The translations under genes were made by a program, and so were the position numbers. Source: Caulobacter sp048541825 (lineage in GTDB: Bacteria > Pseudomonadota > Alphaproteobacteria > Caulobacterales > Caulobacteraceae). From it: DNA of 64,000 nt. The stretch spans positions 3,782,001 through 3,846,000 of the forward strand of contig NZ_CP183332.1 of NCBI RefSeq assembly GCF_048541825.1, in the 5' to 3' direction. This document shows, in pieces, positions 42,520 to 50,931 of the stretch. Numbering within the stretch: position 1 is the stretch's first letter; every line of letters begins with the position of its first letter. Below the pieces are notes generated by a model. The model saw only the letters and a program-made list of their open reading frames with translations, did no database searches and had not been told where the DNA came from.

Positions 42520-44114
42520 CAGTGGGCGTCCGAAGGGGGCGGGGCGCCGGCGGCGGCGGTCGGCTTGGCCAGCAGCGATATCCCGGCCGCGATGAAGCAG
42601 CCAATGGCCAGCAGGGTGAAGCTGTCGCCAAAGGCCAGGACGGTGGCCTGTTGCCACATGACGCCGGAAAAGGCCTTGAGCGCGGCGCCGTCCGGGTCTG
42701 TCACGCCCATCTGGGCCATGCGGCTGCTCAGACCCGCTATCATGGCCTGGGCCTCGGCATTGCCGGACTGCAGCTTGGAGGTCATATCGCTGTAGTAGAG
42801 CGCTGTCTGCTGGGCGATGCTGGTCGCCAGCAAGGCCAGGCCCATGGCCCCGCCGGTATTGCGAGACAGGTTCACAAGGCCCGCAGCGTTCTTGACCATG
42901 TGCGGCTCAAGCGTGCTCATGGTGATCTGCTGGGTTGCGATCATCGCGATCATCACCCCGACCCCGCGGCAGGCCTGGACGCCAGCGAACTCCCAGAAAC
43001 CCCATTCCTGGGTCACGCCGTGGGCCATGTACATGCCCCAACCGGCCAGGACAAAACCGATGAACATCGATATCCGCGGATCAGCCTGACGCACGAGGCG
43101 GCCGGCGATCGGGCCGGTGACGAACATCGACAGGCCAGAAATGACCATGGTGGTGCCGACTTCCGAGGCCGAATAGTGCCTGACCCGGCTGAGGAACTGC
43201 GGCAGCAGGAAGGTGCCGCCAAACAGGCTGGCCCCCGAGACCGCGGTCATCAGCAGGCCGATCGAGAAGTTGCGGTTGGCGAAGGCCCTCAGCTCAACGA
43301 TCGGATTTCTGTAGCTCAGGGACCGCCAGACGAAGACCACGCCGCTGGTCAGGGCCAGGATCGCCAGACCCAGGATGAGGTCGTCTTGCAGCCAGCTGTT
43401 CTTGGCGCCTTCTTCCAGCACGAACTGCAGGCTCATCAGAAAGGCGGCCATGACCGCCAGGCCCAGCCAGTCGAAGCCCTGTTTCAGGCTGGGATCGCCC
43501 TTGTCAAAATTGCCCCAGCGCGCGACGCCGAACAGCACGATCAGGCCGATGGGCACATTGATGAAGAACAGCCAGCGCCAGCTCAGCCATTCGGTCAGGT
43601 GACCGCCCAGGGTTGGGCCGACCGTGGGGGCCAGGGTGACGATCAGGCCCATGATCACGCTGGCGGTAATCCTGCGCTCAGGCGGGAAGGCGGTGAAGGC
43701 CACCGCGAAAACCGTCGGAATCATCGCGCCGCCGATAAAGCCCTGCAGGGCCCGGGTCAGGATCATCATGTCGATCGATGACGACAGGCCGGTCAGCACA
43801 CTCATGACGATGAAGCCGGCGCAGGAAACCAGGTAGACTTTCTGGCTACCCCACAGGCGCGACAGATAGCCGGCCAACGGGATCATCACGACCTCGGGGA
43901 TCAGATAGGCGGTCTGGATCCAGCTGACCTGATCGGCGCTGGCCCCGACCCCGGCCTGGATCTGAGGCAGCGAGGCGGCAACGATCTGGATGTCGAGAAT
44001 GGCCATGAACTGGCCGATGACCATGGCTCCGAAGCCGAGGAACAGCTTGGTCCAGTCGGCCTGGGTCAGGGTTTTGGCGGGGGCCGCCTGAGCGGGGCTT
44101 GCGGCGTCGGTCAT
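42519..44114 (-). CDS. EmrB/QacA-type MFS drug exporter (DHA2 family)
   Basis: A 531-residue inner-membrane transporter with 14 hydrophobic segments by eye. The early LDIQIVAASLPQIQAGVG matches the DHA2 motif D1 (LDxTIVNVALP), and GYLSRLWGSQKVYLVSC is motif A. Together with the membrane-fusion protein from the gene before, it should push hydrophobic toxicants through the envelope by proton exchange. The substrate is unknown. 9 bp after emrA, coupled to tetR. Confidence 0.94.
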   Translation of the reverse strand: MTDAASPAQAAPAKTLTQADWTKLFLGFGAMVIGQFMAILDIQIVAASLPQIQAGVGASADQVSWIQTAYLIPEVVMIPLAGYLSRLWGSQKVYLVSCAGFIVMSVLTGLSSSIDMMILTRALQGFIGGAMIPTVFAVAFTAFPPERRITASVIMGLIVTLAPTVGPTLGGHLTEWLSWRWLFFINVPIGLIVLFGVARWGNFDKGDPSLKQGFDWLGLAVMAAFLMSLQFVLEEGAKNSWLQDDLILGLAILALTSGVVFVWRSLSYRNPIVELRAFANRNFSIGLLMTAVSGASLFGGTFLLPQFLSRVRHYSASEVGTTMVISGLSMFVTGPIAGRLVRQADPRISMFIGFVLAGWGMYMAHGVTQEWGFWEFAGVQACRGVGVMIAMIATQQITMSTLEPHMVKNAAGLVNLSRNTGGAMGLALLATSIAQQTALYYSDMTSKLQSGNAEAQAMIAGLSSRMAQMGVTDPDGAALKAFSGVMWQQATVLAFGDSFTLLAIGCFIAAGISLLAKPTAAAGAPPPSDAH

Positions 44115-44123
44115 GGCCGGCGT

Positions 44124-45251
44124 TTAGCGCGCGGCGCCCTGACGGGCGCCCTGACGGGCGCCCTGACGGGCGACCTGGGTCGGCGCCTGGCCGGCCTCGG
44201 CGAACGATGCGCCCGAGCGGTCGCGCACATCGACCTTGACCTCGACCGACAGGCCCGGCCGCAGGGCGGCGCCCAGCTTGGAGGTGTCGACCACGATCTT
44301 GACCGGCAGGCGCTGGGTGATCTTGGTGAAATTGCCCACCGCGTTCTCGACCGGGATCAGGGCGAACTCCTGGCCGGTGGCGGGCGCGAAGCTGTCGACC
44401 TTGCCGCGAATGGTTTCCTTGCCGAAGGCGTCTGCCTTGATCTCGACGGCCTGGCCGATGCGAAGACGCGAGACCTGGGTCTCCTTGAAATTGGCGACGA
44501 TATAGCTCTGGCCCAGCGGCACGACCGACATCAGCGCGACGCCCGGCTGGACCAGCTGGCCGGGACGTCCCGAGCGGGCGCCGACCACGCCGGCGACCGG
44601 CGCGCGCAGCACGGTGCGGTCCAGGTCCAGTCGTGCCTGGGCGACGGCGGCATGGGCGGCGGCGGCCTGGGCCAGGGTCTGGGCCTTGGCCGAGCCCAGC
44701 GACTGGGCGGTGCGGCGTTCGGCTTCAAGGGCGGCTTGGGCGCTGGCCACGGCGGCTTCTGACTGGCTGGCCCCGGCGCGGCTGGTCTGGACCTTCTGCT
44801 GCGAGACCCAGCCCTGGTGGGCCAGGCTGTCATAGCGGTCGAGGTCGGCCTTGGCGCGGCTGGAATCGGCCTGGGCGCTGGAGACGCCGGCCGCCTTCTG
44901 GGCGATCAGGGCCTGTTCCAGCGAAGCCTTGTCATCCACGGCGCGGACGGCGGCGTCCAGGGCCTGGGCGTTGGCGATGGCCTGGTCCAGGCGGGCCTGG
45001 AAGGTTGAGGGGTCGATGCGCGCCACCACCTGGCCCACCTCGACTCGCTGGTTGTCGGCGACCAGGATCTCGGTGATCGCGCCAGAGACCTGCGGGCTGA
45101 TCTGCACGGTGTCGGCCTGGACGAAGGCGTTGTCGGTGGCCTCGAAGCGCTGCTTGTCGATGTACCAGAACACCCCGCCGACCAGGATCGCTGCGGCGGC
45201 GACGCCACCGACGACCATGGGAACGAGCTTCTTGTTTTGCGGCGCGGCCAT
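44124..45251 (-). CDS. EmrA/HlyD-type membrane fusion protein
   Basis: A 375-residue periplasmic adaptor: one N-terminal membrane helix (about residues 9-28), the lipoyl half-motifs (SPQVSGAITEILV and LRAPVAGVVGARSG), a long Ala-rich coiled coil between them, and a beta-barrel part ending near FTKITQRLPVKI. It bridges EmrB to an outer-membrane channel not encoded here. The last 14 residues contain RQGA three times, from a 12-bp tandem repeat (about 44136-44170). ATG 45251 is the first plausible start. Confidence 0.93.
   Translation of the reverse strand: MAAPQNKKLVPMVVGGVAAAAILVGGVFWYIDKQRFEATDNAFVQADTVQISPQVSGAITEILVADNQRVEVGQVVARIDPSTFQARLDQAIANAQALDAAVRAVDDKASLEQALIAQKAAGVSSAQADSSRAKADLDRYDSLAHQGWVSQQKVQTSRAGASQSEAAVASAQAALEAERRTAQSLGSAKAQTLAQAAAAHAAVAQARLDLDRTVLRAPVAGVVGARSGRPGQLVQPGVALMSVVPLGQSYIVANFKETQVSRLRIGQAVEIKADAFGKETIRGKVDSFAPATGQEFALIPVENAVGNFTKITQRLPVKIVVDTSKLGAALRPGLSVEVKVDVRDRSGASFAEAGQAPTQVARQGARQGARQGAAR
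44136..44170. repeat. 12-bp tandem repeat at the emrA 3' end
   Basis: Three consecutive copies of the unit CCCTGACGGGCG, coding on the - strand for RQGA repeats. Repeat slippage could alter the protein tail in steps of four residues. Confidence 0.8.
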
Positions 45252-45896
45252 GACCCAACCCTGACTAACCCAACAGTCCGATCCGCCCGATAGAAGGGTC
45301 CCGGGCGCTCGGCAAGTGATAAATGGACGCATTCGTCCAAAAATCAACGCCTGCAAGGTCAAAAGCGTCTCGTCCCGCAGTCTCTCAGGCCGCGCGAGCG
45401 GTTGAACGGGCGCCGGCTTTGGCGACAAGAAGGGCGAACACCAACACAAGCGCGTGCACAACCCTGAAGTTAAACATTTCAGAGTTCCCGATCCTTGGCT
45501 CGGAGAAATTCGCTGACTTCACAAAGTTAAAGAATTGCTCTAGCAGCGCCACCGATCGAGTTCATCTAGTGCAATCGGCATAGAAACCGTACCTACAGAG
45601 TAGAATATGAGCAAACCTGCCTCTGTTGCGACGTTTTGACGCGATCTATATCGCAGCTTGATCGACGAAAGGGAAAAATCTGTAGCTGAATAAATCTGAT
45701 TACTGATCGCATGATGCGCCGATTAGTAACGGGGCCGTGAACAGCGCCGTGTGACATCCGGTCGCAATTTCGTCTTGTGCTAGAATCAATACAGAGTAAA
45801 AGCCGTCCCCCACTGCAACCAAGCTTGGGGGAGCGCGTATCTCCCAAGCGGTCCAAGTTCGCCGCGCTCGCTACGCCCGCGCCAAAGGATGCGCCA
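45252..45896. other. 645-bp region without convincing gene
   Basis: Less GC-rich than the surroundings. It holds the efflux operator (45324-45339), an imperfect inverted repeat at 45698-45730 (GATTACTGATCG / CGCCGATTAGTAAC), and a GCTAGAAT sequence at 45779-45786 that resembles the -10 part of Caulobacter housekeeping promoters. The open frames at 45323-45583 (+) and 45593-45904 (-) have no family look and no good ribosome site. A leader RNA or small RNA for the gene at 45897 is possible but not shown. Confidence 0.5.
45324..45339. promoter_or_regulatory. Probable TetR operator in front of emrA
   Basis: Perfect palindrome TGGACG-CATT-CGTCCA, 73 bp upstream of the emrA ATG. The TGGACG/CGTCCA form is common for operators of TetR-family drug-efflux regulators. 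It would let the TetR protein of the same operon repress emrAB until an inducer binds. Confidence 0.7.
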
Positions 45897-46028
45897 ATGA
45901 ACATTCAACCGCCGCTGGAACACTCGCCCCTGGGCATGTTTCGACCCGTGCTGTGGCTCGCCGCTGCGGCCTTTGCCGCCGGCTTTGGCGGCTACATGAT
46001 CCTCGGCCTGCGCGCCATCAACGGCTAG
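45897..46028 (+). CDS. Small membrane protein, 43 residues
   Basis: A 43-residue frame with AAAGGA 7 bases before the ATG. Residues about 16-36 (a Leu/Ala/Gly-rich run after FRPVL) form one membrane helix with a short basic tail. The frame extends upstream to 45777, but that part has no membrane or family character. Function unknown. It is preceded by an unusually long non-coding stretch and followed by a palindromic repeat. Conservation in other Caulobacter genomes would settle it. Confidence 0.6.
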   Translation: MNIQPPLEHSPLGMFRPVLWLAAAAFAAGFGGYMILGLRAING

Positions 46029-46145
46029 AGCGTTTTCCGACGAAGTGGACGCCGGATCGTCGTCAGAAAACGCGTTAAACCAAAAGACTAGAGTCCTTTA
46101 CCGATCCATTCGGATCGTAAAACACTCCAGGGTCTTACCCCGGTC
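46029..46145. repeat. Intergenic repeat with two inverted repeats
   Basis: Starts right after the small gene. GAGCGTTTTC (46029-46038) pairs with the GAAAACGC around 46067-46074; a second hairpin CGATCC-ATTC-GGATCG lies at 46102-46117. The GCGTTTTC...GAAAACGC plus AAAAGACTAGAGTC pattern looks like a repeat I recall from many Caulobacter and related genomes. Possible terminator for both convergent genes. Confidence 0.6.
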
Positions 46146-46607
46146 TCAGGTCGAGACCCCGGTCGAGCCGAACCCGCCGGCGCCCCGGTCCGTGGCGTCC
46201 AGGTCATCGACCTCGACCAGCGTCCATTGCGGCGCGGCGGCGATGATCCCCTGGGCGATGCGGTCGCCCCGGCGGATCGTGAAATCTTCCTCGCCCAGAT
46301 TGATCAGCAGCACGCAGACCTGACCGCGATAGTCGCTGTCGATGGTGCCCGGCGCATTGGTCACCGTGACGCCGTTCTTGAACGCCAGGCCCGAGCGCGG
46401 CCGAACCTGCATTTCATAGCCATCGGGGATCGCCACCGAAAAGCCGGTGGGCGCCATGCAGCGCGCGCCCGGCCTCAGCACGATGGGCTCGTCTTCCGGC
46501 ACATGGGCCCGCAGGTCGAAGCCCGCCGCGCCGGCCGTGGCATAGGTCGGTACGGGCAGGTCAGGATTGCCGTCCCAACGCTTGAAGCGGATCGTTTGAG
46601 CGGTCAT
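46146..46607 (-). CDS. dut: Deoxyuridine 5'-triphosphate nucleotidohydrolase (dUTPase)
   Basis: Trimeric enzyme that splits dUTP to dUMP and pyrophosphate, keeping uracil out of DNA. The 153-residue protein has all five motifs: AGAAGFDLRA (1), RPRSGLA (2), GTIDSDYRGQ (3), RGDRIAQ (4) and the C-terminal RGAGGFGSTG (5). ATG 46607 fits the family length; the frame is open further upstream. Next gene downstream of coaBC, 79 bp away. Confidence 0.96.
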   Translation of the reverse strand: MTAQTIRFKRWDGNPDLPVPTYATAGAAGFDLRAHVPEDEPIVLRPGARCMAPTGFSVAIPDGYEMQVRPRSGLAFKNGVTVTNAPGTIDSDYRGQVCVLLINLGEEDFTIRRGDRIAQGIIAAAPQWTLVEVDDLDATDRGAGGFGSTGVST

Positions 46608-46686
46608 GTGGGCGGTTCCTGCCAGGCGGTCCCAAAAAGGCGAGCCGAGCGGATGTAGCTGATTTGGCCCCAGGGCGACCAGAGTC

Positions 46687-47883
46687 TCAGGCCAGCGCCT
46701 GGGCAATCCTCTGGGCGATGGCGCGGGCGACCTCATCCTTGGGCGCGCGATCCCAGCGCTCGGTCCCGCCCTGGGTGACCAGCAGCACCGCGTTTTCGTC
46801 GCCGCCCATCACGCCAGGCTCGGTGACGTCATTGGCGATGATCCAGTCGCAGCCCTTGCGCGACAGCTTGGCGCGGGCGTGCATCTCGACATCGTTGGTC
46901 TCCGCCGCGAAACCGACCACCAGGCGCGGCCGATTGGGACCGGTGGCCGAGACCGTGGCCAGGATGTCGGGGTTCTCGACGAAGGTCAGGGCCGGTGGCC
47001 CGCCGCGTTCCTTCTTCAGCTTGGTTCCGAAGGCCTCGTCCACACGCCAGTCGGCGACGGCTGCGACAAAGACGCCGACATCGGCGGGCAGGGCGGCCTG
47101 GCTAGCGGCCAGCATCTGCCGGGCGGTCTCGACGTCAATACGCGTCACGCCCGGCGGGGTGGGCAGGAACACGGGTCCGGCGATCAGGGTGACCTCGGCG
47201 CCCAGCTCCGCCAAGGCCTGGGCGATGGCAAAGCCCTGCCTGCCGCTGGAGCGATTGGTGATGCCGCGCACCGGATCGATCGGCTCGAAGGTCGGGCCGG
47301 CGGTGACCAGGGCGCGCTTGCCGGCCAGCGGCTTGGCGGCGGGGCCTTCAAGCGCCGCCATGACCGCCGCGAAGATCACCTCGGGCTCGGCCAGGCGGCC
47401 GGGGCCAAACTCACCGCAGGCCATGGCCCCCTCGTCGGGCCCGACGAAGCGGACGCCGTCGGCCTTCAGCGTGGCGATATTGCGCTGGGTGGCGGGATGC
47501 AGCCACATCCGCACGTTCATGGCCGGGGCCATCAGCACCGGCTTGTCGGTGGCCAGCAGGGTGGTCGAGGCCAGGTCGCCGGCCAGGCCGTGCGCGGCCT
47601 TGGCGATCAGGTCGGCCGTCGCCGGCGCCACCACCACCAGATCGGCCGAGCGCGACAGCTGGATGTGGCCCATCTCGGCCTCGTCGGTCAGCGAGAACAG
47701 CTCGTCATAGACCTTGTCCTCGGCCAGAGAGCCCAGCGACAGGGGCGTGACGAACTGTGCGCCCGCCTTGGTCAGGATCGGCCGCACGGCGACGCCGGCC
47801 TTGCGCAGCAGGCGCGTGAGCTCCAGCGCCTTGTAGGCCGCGATGCCGCCGCCGACGATCAAAAGAACCCGCTTGTCGCTCAC
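46687..47883 (-). CDS. coaBC: Bifunctional phosphopantothenoylcysteine decarboxylase/synthetase
   Basis: Two consecutive steps of coenzyme A synthesis in one 398-residue protein. The CoaC half (to about 180) has GGGIAAYKALELTRLL, the active His in GHIQLSRSAD, PAMNVRMW and the ACGEFGPGRLAE loop with the redox Cys. The CoaB half begins at RALVTAGPTFEPIDPVRGITN and has VGFAAET. Formerly called dfp. Transcribed leftward toward dut. Confidence 0.96.
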   Translation of the reverse strand: MSDKRVLLIVGGGIAAYKALELTRLLRKAGVAVRPILTKAGAQFVTPLSLGSLAEDKVYDELFSLTDEAEMGHIQLSRSADLVVVAPATADLIAKAAHGLAGDLASTTLLATDKPVLMAPAMNVRMWLHPATQRNIATLKADGVRFVGPDEGAMACGEFGPGRLAEPEVIFAAVMAALEGPAAKPLAGKRALVTAGPTFEPIDPVRGITNRSSGRQGFAIAQALAELGAEVTLIAGPVFLPTPPGVTRIDVETARQMLAASQAALPADVGVFVAAVADWRVDEAFGTKLKKERGGPPALTFVENPDILATVSATGPNRPRLVVGFAAETNDVEMHARAKLSRKGCDWIIANDVTEPGVMGGDENAVLLVTQGGTERWDRAPKDEVARAIAQRIAQALA

Positions 47884-48023
47884 GCCGTTTGGTCTCCATG
47901 CCGCTCTTAGCCCTTATGACCCAAGCGCGGCGATCCGACAAAGGACAAGCGTGTGACGGACTCGACTCTTGTTCCGTTTTCGTTCATCAATCGGCCAGGT
48001 TGAACGAATGGAGCGATGGGCTC

Positions 48024-48581
48024 ATGAGGTTGAATAGATTTCACGGCGCCGCGACGCTGTTGCTGGCCACCGGCGCACTTGTCCTGGCCGGGTGCGATGG
48101 CGGCGCGTCCGCCGTTCGGGCCCCCAAGGCCGGCGAACGGACCGTTGCGGCTGAGACGACGGATCTGCCGTCGGCCTCTTCCGACATGCGCCGCAGCGAT
48201 GTGCGCGACGCGCCGGTGCGGCTGGTGTCGGGCAAGCCGTTCTGGGCGGCCAACCGCACCCGCACCGCCGAGGAGAACGCCCAGCGTGGCTTCGAGCGCA
48301 ACGGCCAGGCGTTCGGGGCCGACACGGTCGACGACTATGTCGCTGCGGCCCACAGGTTCGTCGCCGATCCGCCCAAGGGCGTCGAGACTCTGAAGCGCGC
48401 CAATGGCGACACCTTGATCTACGACGCCAAGAGCAATGTATTCGCGGTGGTGTCCCGCGAGGGCGCGCCCCGGGCGCTGTTCAAGCCTGATGACGGCGCG
48501 GCCTACTGGGAGGTGCAGAAGACGCGCGAGAGCCGCCGGGCGACGGCGACCCCGGAGCGAAGCCAGGCCAATAGCGGCTGA
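48024..48581 (+). CDS. Putative lipoprotein with BECR-nuclease-like C-terminal region
   Basis: A 185-residue predicted lipoprotein: basic N-terminus, hydrophobic core, lipobox LAGC with the lipid Cys near residue 24. From about residue 90 the chain (GFERNGQAFGADTVDDYVAA, then LIYDAKSNVFAVVSREG and ALFKPDDGAAYW) recalls, by eye, the BECR-type fold of barnase/colicin-E5-like RNases found in polymorphic toxins. In those the segment usually reads HG where this one has NG, so activity is doubtful. No immunity-like neighbour. Its stop abuts the ubiB stop. Function unknown. Confidence 0.6.
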   Translation: MRLNRFHGAATLLLATGALVLAGCDGGASAVRAPKAGERTVAAETTDLPSASSDMRRSDVRDAPVRLVSGKPFWAANRTRTAEENAQRGFERNGQAFGADTVDDYVAAAHRFVADPPKGVETLKRANGDTLIYDAKSNVFAVVSREGAPRALFKPDDGAAYWEVQKTRESRRATATPERSQANSG

Positions 48582-50087
48582 TCAGCCGAACGCCAGCGCC
48601 CCGGCCGCAAAGGCCAGCACCGCCACAAGCGCGCCCGCCGCGAACCAGGCCAGGGGGCGAGGCTTCGACGCGGCGACCACCGCCACCGCGGCCGGCGGCG
48701 TCTCGGCCAGCCGCGCTATGGCCCGCAGCGCCTTCAGAGCCTCGTCGGCGAAGTCGCGCACCTTGGCGGCCGGCGACAGCTCGCGGGTGATCCAGCGGCG
48801 CACCACCGGATCGGCGGCAGCCCAGATGTCGTGGGCCGGGTCGATGCGGCGGGCCACGCCCTCGACGGTGACCATGGTCTTCTGCAGCAGAACCAGTTCC
48901 GGCCGCAGCGCCATCTCGAACAGGGCGGTGATTTCGAACAGCTGGGCCAGCAGCTTGCTCATCGACACCTCACGGGCGTCGCGGCCGAAGATCGGCTCGC
49001 CCACGGCGCGCAGGGCCTGGGCGAAGGCGTCGACATCATGGTGGGCGGGCACATAGCCGGCGTCGAAATGGATGCGGGCGATGCGGGCGTAGTCGCGGTT
49101 CAGGAAGCCATACAGGATCTCGGCCAGATATTTCCGCTCACCGGGACCCAGGCGGCCGATGATGCCGTAGTCGACGGCCACCACCTTTGCGGGGGCGGCG
49201 ACGAACAGGTTGCCCTCGTGCAGATCGGCGTGGAACAGCCCGTGGTCCAGGGCCTGGGCCAGGAAGCCGCGGGTGATGTTGTCGGCCAGGGCCTTGCGGT
49301 CCAGGCCCGGCAGGTCGAGCGTTTCGGGGTTCGACAGCGCCTCGCCGTCGGCCCAGGCCAGGGTCAGGACCCGCTTGCCGACCCCGTCCCAGACCACGGC
49401 AGGGGCGGTCATGTAGCTGTCACGGGCCATCACCTCGCCCAGCTCGGCGCAGCCGGCGGCTTCGAAACGCAGGTCCATTTCCAGGTCCAGGGCCCGGATC
49501 ACCACCTCGACAAAGTCGCGCGGCTTCAGGCGGCGGGCCTGCGGAACCAGGCGCTCGGCCAGATCGGCGGCCAGGCGCAGCACGGCGCTGTCTTCGGCGA
49601 CCCGGCGCTCGATGCCGGGGCGCAGGACCTTCACGGCGACCTTGGTTCCGTCCAGCAGGGTGGCCGGATGGGCCTGGGCCAGGGAGGCGGCGGCGACGGG
49701 CTCGTCCAGCTGCGAGAACAGGGTCTCGATCGGCCGGCCCAGATTACGCTCGATCTCGTCGCGGGCCTGGCTGAGCGGGAAGGGCGGCAGGCGGTCCTTG
49801 AGGCGCGACAGGTCCTCGGCGAAGGGCGTGCCGAAGATGTCGGCCCGGGTCGACAGGAACTGGCCCATCTTGATCGCGGCGGGGCCCAGGCCCTCCAGGG
49901 CGCCGGCCAGACGCTGGCCCGGGCGTCCCAGCCGCGCGCGGGGACCCGACAACAGTCGCAGGGTCCGCGCCGCCAGCCGCGCCGAAGGCGGCAGGATGGG
50001 GTCGAGCTCGCACGGGATCAGGGCGTCGGCCCGGATCAGCACCCAGCCCGCGCCGATCAGGCGCCAGAACGCGGACATCTGCCCCAT
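48582..50087 (-). CDS. ubiB: UbiB family atypical kinase for ubiquinone synthesis
   Basis: A 501-residue ABC1/UbiB protein. AIKMGQFLSTR carries the KxGQ motif that replaces the normal P-loop; the segment KVAVKVLRPGI has the ATP-binding Lys; the catalytic loop reads HADLHEGNLF and the metal-binding VAVDYGIIGRLG follows. A hydrophobic helix at the extreme C-terminus (about 480-500) anchors it to the membrane. It helps ubiquinone precursors reach the membrane-bound Ubi complex. 3 bp downstream of ubiE. Confidence 0.95.
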   Translation of the reverse strand: MGQMSAFWRLIGAGWVLIRADALIPCELDPILPPSARLAARTLRLLSGPRARLGRPGQRLAGALEGLGPAAIKMGQFLSTRADIFGTPFAEDLSRLKDRLPPFPLSQARDEIERNLGRPIETLFSQLDEPVAAASLAQAHPATLLDGTKVAVKVLRPGIERRVAEDSAVLRLAADLAERLVPQARRLKPRDFVEVVIRALDLEMDLRFEAAGCAELGEVMARDSYMTAPAVVWDGVGKRVLTLAWADGEALSNPETLDLPGLDRKALADNITRGFLAQALDHGLFHADLHEGNLFVAAPAKVVAVDYGIIGRLGPGERKYLAEILYGFLNRDYARIARIHFDAGYVPAHHDVDAFAQALRAVGEPIFGRDAREVSMSKLLAQLFEITALFEMALRPELVLLQKTMVTVEGVARRIDPAHDIWAAADPVVRRWITRELSPAAKVRDFADEALKALRAIARLAETPPAAVAVVAASKPRPLAWFAAGALVAVLAFAAGALAFG

Positions 50088-50090
50088 GGA

Positions 50091-50849
50091 CTAGACGGCC
50101 CAGCCCTGGTGCATCGCCGCGACACCGCCGGTGAAGTTGGCATAGGTGGCCCGCTTGAAGCCGGCGTCTTCCATCATCGCCAGGAAGGCGCGCTGGTCGG
50201 GGAAGCGGCGGATGCTCTCGACCAGATACTGATAGGCCTCGCGGTCCTTGGCGACCCACGCGCCGACCTGCGGAATGACCTTGAAGCTGTAGGCGTCATA
50301 GGCCTTGGCCAGAAACTCGGTGGCCGGGCGCGAGAATTCCAGACAGATGAAGCGGCCGCCCGGCTTCAGCACCCGCCGCGCCTCGCGCAGGGCCGCGTCG
50401 ATATCGGTGACATTGCGGATGCCGAACGAGATCACATAGGCGTCGGCATAGGCGTCGGGCAGGGGCAGGCGCTGGGCGTCGCCGACGGTCCAGGTGATTT
50501 CCGGCTCGCCGCCCTTTTCGATGCCGGCCGCGATCATCTCGGCATTGTAGTCGATGATGTTGATCATCGCGTCGGGGCCGCCCCGGCGCTCCTGGGCGCG
50601 GCGCGCCATCTTCGCAAAGCGGCGGGCCATGTCGCCGGTGCCGCCGGCGCAGTCGATGATCACCTCGCCCGGCTGCGGGTTCAGGCGCGCGGCGACGGCG
50701 TCCTTCCACAGACGGTGGACGCCCCCGCTCATCAGGTCGTTCATCAGGTCGTAGTTCTTGGCGACGCGGTCGAAGACCCCACGCACCAGGCCGGCCTTCA
50801 CCGAAGGATCGACGTCCTTGAAACCGAATGTGGCGGCAGGCTTGCTCAT
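50091..50849 (-). CDS. ubiE: Demethylmenaquinone/2-methoxy-6-polyprenyl-1,4-benzoquinol methyltransferase
   Basis: C-methyltransferase of ubiquinone (and menaquinone) synthesis. The 252-residue protein has FGFKDV at the start, VFDRVAKNYDLMNDLMSGGVHRLWK, the SAM loop DCAGGTGDMARRFA, SFGIRNVTDIDAALREARRVLKPGG and the C-terminal GGVAAMHQGW, all diagnostic of UbiE. First gene of the ubiE-ubiB operon, divergent from mutM across 82 bp. Confidence 0.97.
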   Translation of the reverse strand: MSKPAATFGFKDVDPSVKAGLVRGVFDRVAKNYDLMNDLMSGGVHRLWKDAVAARLNPQPGEVIIDCAGGTGDMARRFAKMARRAQERRGGPDAMINIIDYNAEMIAAGIEKGGEPEITWTVGDAQRLPLPDAYADAYVISFGIRNVTDIDAALREARRVLKPGGRFICLEFSRPATEFLAKAYDAYSFKVIPQVGAWVAKDREAYQYLVESIRRFPDQRAFLAMMEDAGFKRATYANFTGGVAAMHQGWAV

Positions 50850-50931
50850 GACGTCTATCGACCAGGCTCTCTATATGGTGGATCGCTCTTAGACCGCTGA
50901 CTGCGTCGCGTCATCACCTTGAGGCCTGCCC

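Noticed and set aside
45323..45583. 86-residue + strand frame in the emrA-dut gap
   Set aside because: No ribosome site, no recognisable pattern, and the start lies inside the proposed TetR operator.
45593..45904. 103-residue - strand frame in the same gap
   Set aside because: Antisense to the better supported small membrane gene, no family look, Ser/Arg-rich composition of random sequence.
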